A DNA stretch of 43,440 nt. Source: Burkholderiales bacterium UBA2463. GTDB taxonomy: Bacteria; Pseudomonadota; Gammaproteobacteria; Burkholderiales; Burkholderiaceae_A. The stretch spans positions 338,502-381,941 of the forward strand of contig DDPR01000010.1 in assembly GCA_002342295.1 (NCBI GenBank), written 5' to 3'. Positions 41,206-43,440 of this stretch are shown here, in pieces. The position numbers and the translations under genes were made by a program. The notes under the pieces were generated by a model. The model worked only from the letters and a program-made list of their open reading frames with translations, was not told the origin of the DNA and made no database searches. Numbering within the stretch: position 1 is the stretch's first letter; the number at the start of each line of letters is the position of its first letter.

Positions 41206-42155
41206 TTCAAGTGAGCGGTAGCGTGGCCTTTGACACCATCATGGTTTTTGAGGGTCGATTCAAAGACCATATTCTTGCGGACCAGACTCATATGTTGAAT
41301 GTGGCCTTTCTGACGCCAACCATGCGTCAGGAGTTCGGGGGTTGCGCAGCCAATATTGCCTACAGCCTGCTCGGGCTTGGGGCAGACATTCGACTGTTGG
41401 GCGCCGTCGGAAAAGATGGGGCCGAGTACGTGGGCCGCCTCAGAACCCTCGGCGCAGATGTGAGAGGTCTCGTGGAGCGAGACGACTGCTTCACTGCGCA
41501 GGCCTTCATCACCACCGATCTTGATGACAACCAGATCACGGCCTTTCATCCCGGGGCCATGAACTTCGCGCACGAGTCCACGGTGCAGCCCGAGAAGGGC
41601 CTGGCAATCGTATCGCCCAATGGCAAAGAGGCCATGCAGGCGCATGCGCGCGGCTTCCATGAGGCCGGCATCCCCTTTGTGTTTGACCCGGGCCAGGCGC
41701 TACCGATCTTTTCAGCCTCCGAGCTTCTCGAATTCGTATCGATGGCGAGTTGGGTTGCGGTCAACGACTACGAAGGCGAAATGCTCTCTCGCCAACTGAA
41801 TCAGCCCCTAGAGCAACTCGTTCGACGGCTTCACCCGCATCCCCGGGGAGGTGTTCTCAACACCAAGGGCGCCGAAGGAGTCTGCGTACTGCAAAGCCAC
41901 GGATTCGAAGAGGTCTTGCCCGCGCTCCAAGTCGAAGATGCTCAGGATCCGACCGGCTGCGGAGACGCTTTTCGCGCCGGTCTGCTCTACGCCCTCAGCC
42001 AAGGAGCAAATCTTCTTGACGCTGCGCGGCTCGGCGTCATTCTAGGGGGTATCAAGGTGCGTCATCGGGGAGGTCAGAATCACCCCGTGCAACGGACTGA
42101 AATTCATTTACTCTGGAGCCATCACTTTGGGAATCCGCCCGCATTTATCTCTTGA
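41199..42155 (+). CDS. PfkB-family carbohydrate/nucleoside kinase (adenosine kinase-like)
   Basis: This 318-residue PfkB-family sugar/nucleoside kinase shows GSVAFDTIMVFEGRFKDHIL at the N-terminus, EFGGCAANIAYSLLGLGADI, and the C-terminal signature DAQDPTGCGDAFRAGLLYAL with the catalytic Asp. The N-terminal pattern is that of the Burkholderiales proteins often labelled adenosine kinase; the true substrate cannot be read from sequence. It starts with GTG at 41199, with AGGAG upstream, and overlaps prmA by seven bases. Confidence 0.92.
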   Translation: MLIQVSGSVAFDTIMVFEGRFKDHILADQTHMLNVAFLTPTMRQEFGGCAANIAYSLLGLGADIRLLGAVGKDGAEYVGRLRTLGADVRGLVERDDCFTAQAFITTDLDDNQITAFHPGAMNFAHESTVQPEKGLAIVSPNGKEAMQAHARGFHEAGIPFVFDPGQALPIFSASELLEFVSMASWVAVNDYEGEMLSRQLNQPLEQLVRRLHPHPRGGVLNTKGAEGVCVLQSHGFEEVLPALQVEDAQDPTGCGDAFRAGLLYALSQGANLLDAARLGVILGGIKVRHRGGQNHPVQRTEIHLLWSHHFGNPPAFIS

Positions 42156-42168
42156 AAGGACCCAGCTC

Positions 42169-42648
42169 ATGAAGTTCCATCACCGTCCCATCACGCTGGC
42201 CTCATCACTAGGCCTCTGTCTTTTAGTGGCGACAGGGTGCGCGACACGCAGCAATTCGGCCGATATCTACCGAGCGGGCGAAACGCAAGTCGAACAGGTG
42301 GTTCGCCTCGGAACGGTGAAGTCTGTTCGGTCCGTCACAGTTCAACGGGACGCAAAGGGCGGTGGACTCGTTGCGGGTGCAGTGGTCGGGGGCATTGCCG
42401 GGTCGACGGTTGGTGAAGGAAAAGGCAGTGCAATCGGGAGCGTGCTTGGCGCCTTGGGCGGCGCAGTGGTTGGTCAGGCCATCGAGGAGCGGGCCAGCCA
42501 AAAGGCTGGCTACGAACTCACCATTCAGCTCGACTCAGGGGAGACCCGAGTGATTGTTCAGGAGGCCGATGTCGCGCTGAAAGCGGGCGATCGCGTTCGC
42601 CTGATCGGTTCTGGAAGCGCTGTTCGGGTCACGCCGATCTCACCCTAA
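42169..42648 (+). CDS. Glycine-zipper outer-membrane lipoprotein (SlyB/Pcp-like)
   Basis: The 159-residue protein has a lipoprotein signal peptide ending in a lipobox LVATGC (lipidated Cys24). It contains a Gly-rich membrane hairpin, GLVAGAVVGGIAGSTVGEGKGS followed by AIGSVLGALGGAVVGQAIEE, the 2TM glycine-zipper fold of SlyB. The C-terminus is beta-rich (ELTIQLDSGETRVIVQE). SlyB-type proteins stabilise the outer membrane under stress; this role is inferred from the family. AAAGGA precedes the ATG. Its stop overlaps the yggT stop on the opposite strand. Confidence 0.92.
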   Translation: MKFHHRPITLASSLGLCLLVATGCATRSNSADIYRAGETQVEQVVRLGTVKSVRSVTVQRDAKGGGLVAGAVVGGIAGSTVGEGKGSAIGSVLGALGGAVVGQAIEERASQKAGYELTIQLDSGETRVIVQEADVALKAGDRVRLIGSGSAVRVTPISP

Positions 42649-43250
42649 AGGGGGGTCAGCAGCTTCATGACCAGCCGGTGCTCGAGTCGATCTTGGATCG
42701 CGAGGAGAATCTGAATGCCGATGAGCACCAGCAGGGGAGAAAAATCGATTCCTCGAGGCGCACCTCGGTAAAGAAGCTGACGGATGGGTCGAACGAAGGG
42801 TTCTGCCATAGAGTCCAGAAGAACCCTCAGCGTCGCCGCATTGGGCGAGGCGCCGAACCAGCTCATGAGCGCCTGAGCGATGACCAACAACAAAACAAGC
42901 TGTAAGGCCCAGCCCGCAAGCCAGATTGACGCGAGAAGAGCCACACAAGAGAGCACGAGCATCGGCTCCTCACCTACCCGGAGGATCAGCTCGCTTGCCA
43001 AAAGAAGGAGCAGCAGAACCGCTACGCAGGCGGTGATCCATGCGGCGATCAGACTGGCCCAATCAAATGTTTTTCCACGAAAAACACGACGAAGGGGTAG
43101 CACGATCCAGTTTGTGAGCGGAAAGAGCGACTGACTGAGGGGGTTCAGGGGGTGTACGCGAAGCCACTGGAGGTAGGCACGCAGTAGGCATGCGACAGCG
43201 AACAGGCTGAAGACGGATTTGACGATGGCCCAGAGCAGGTCGGAGAGCAC
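42645..43250 (-). CDS. YggT family integral membrane protein
   Basis: The 201-residue protein has two tandem YggT repeats, each with paired membrane helices. The first is around LFAVACLLRAYLQWLRVHPLNPLSQSLFPLTNWIVLPLRRV and the second around ALMSWFGASPNAATLRVLLDSMAEPFVRPIRQLL. The family is implicated in osmotic-shock tolerance in E. coli and in cell-envelope or division functions elsewhere, but no biochemical role is fixed. The ATG at 43250 lies just past a strong terminator that ends the upstream minus-strand gene, so yggT needs a promoter within or near that 20-base gap. Its promoter is not obvious. Confidence 0.92.
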   Translation of the reverse strand: MLSDLLWAIVKSVFSLFAVACLLRAYLQWLRVHPLNPLSQSLFPLTNWIVLPLRRVFRGKTFDWASLIAAWITACVAVLLLLLLASELILRVGEEPMLVLSCVALLASIWLAGWALQLVLLLVIAQALMSWFGASPNAATLRVLLDSMAEPFVRPIRQLLYRGAPRGIDFSPLLVLIGIQILLAIQDRLEHRLVMKLLTPL

Positions 43251-43272
43251 AGTCAGTCTCCAAGAAAGAAGG

Positions 43273-43293
43273 GCCCCGCCACAAGGGCGGGGC
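43273..43293 (-). terminator. Rho-independent terminator of the histone-like gene
   Basis: A GC-rich hairpin (GCCCCGCC, short loop ACAAG, GGCGGGGC) is followed on the minus strand by a pyrimidine run, CCTTCTTTCTT. It starts about 30 bases after the stop codon at 43325. The plus strand also has CTTT after the stem, but no plus-strand gene reads into it. Confidence 0.85.
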
Positions 43294-43324
43294 TTTACGA
43301 CAACAGACTAAACCAGAGAGTCTC

Positions 43325-43440
43325 TTACGGACGGCTTCCGGTGGGGAACGGCCAGGTGCTTGCGATGGGAGCCGAGACGCTAGAAGTGGTCTGAGCAGAG
43401 GCCGGCTTGGCAGCGTGCTTCTTTGCTGCAGGCTTCTTAG
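43325..43440 (-). CDS. C-terminal end of a Lys/Ala-rich histone H1-like protein (partial)
   Basis: The last 37 codons of a minus-strand gene enter from the right edge and end at TAA 43325-43327. The visible product is KKPAAKKHAAKPASAQ, then TTSSVSAPIAS and the ending TWPFPTGSRP. The KKPAAKK repeats are typical of bacterial histone H1-like nucleoid proteins and of some phasin tails; I recall a similar WPFPTG ending in Burkholderiales Lys/Ala-rich proteins. Too little is visible to decide between these. A strong terminator follows the stop. Confidence 0.75.
   Translation of the reverse strand, partial: KKPAAKKHAAKPASAQTTSSVSAPIASTWPFPTGSRP

Noticed and set aside
1..43440. CRISPR arrays, tRNA or rRNA genes, insertion sequences, prophage, toxin-antitoxin or other defence genes
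   Set aside because: Read for on both strands; no regular direct repeats, cloverleaf genes, transposases or integrases were seen. Nearly all DNA is covered by core-genome coding sequence.

Overview
The window is a dense, ordinary stretch of a betaproteobacterial chromosome, most likely from the order Burkholderiales with a compact, moderately high-GC genome. The evidence is the gene content and gene order: tyrS / M23 peptidase / anmK, glcDEF beside a PduO-type adenosyltransferase, tldD-nitrilase-yhdP, glnE-ilvE-CHCC zinc finger-waaF-purU, and tlpA-aroQ-accB-accC-prmA. Protein-coding genes fill almost all of it. No intergenic stretch reaches 100 bases, and many genes overlap by 4 to about 30 bases. 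I see no rRNA, tRNA, CRISPR array, insertion sequence, integrase, prophage or toxin-antitoxin gene.

Layout. (1) Positions 1-10600 are a single minus-strand run, read from high to low coordinates: tyrS, ctaA, glyA, nrdR, ribD, ribE, ribB/X, ribH, nusB, thiL, pgpA, cinA, recA. It combines riboflavin synthesis, thiamine-diphosphate formation and one-carbon metabolism, and ends in recA, which has its own SOS-controlled promoter. (2) 10640-13140, plus strand: an M23 cell-wall peptidase and anhydromuramic acid kinase (envelope turnover and recycling). (3) 13120-17050, minus: glycolate oxidase glcDEF. (4) 17077-17709, plus: cobalamin adenosyltransferase. (5) 17721-24741, minus: aroG, tldD, a nitrilase-family amidase and the large yhdP. 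(6) 24786-30536, plus: glnE, ilvE, a small zinc-finger protein, waaF, purU. (7) 30564-32129, minus: bepA-like M48 protease, head-to-head with moaC (plus). (8) 32585-36799, minus: mpl followed by one long gene that fuses an RNB-family ribonuclease to shikimate dehydrogenase (AroE). (9) 36831-42648, plus: an unknown conserved protein, tlpA, aroQ, accB, accC, prmA, a PfkB kinase and a glycine-zipper lipoprotein. (10) 42645-43440, minus: yggT and the 3' end of a Lys/Ala-rich histone-like gene with a clear terminator.

Nothing here looks like a new defence or mobile system. The points most worth a second look are: the in-frame RNB-AroE fusion; a heme A synthase whose sequence pattern looks more like the Bacteroidota type than the usual betaproteobacterial one; a RibB fused to a degenerate GTP cyclohydrolase II domain; a divergent gene pair (bepA/moaC) whose coding regions overlap at their 5' ends; a probable CTG start codon in anmK; recurrent -10-like hexamers at leaderless distance before operon-first start codons; and a recA promoter laid out like that of E. 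coli, with the LexA box in the spacer. Function calls rest on recognised motifs and remembered family patterns; no database search was run.
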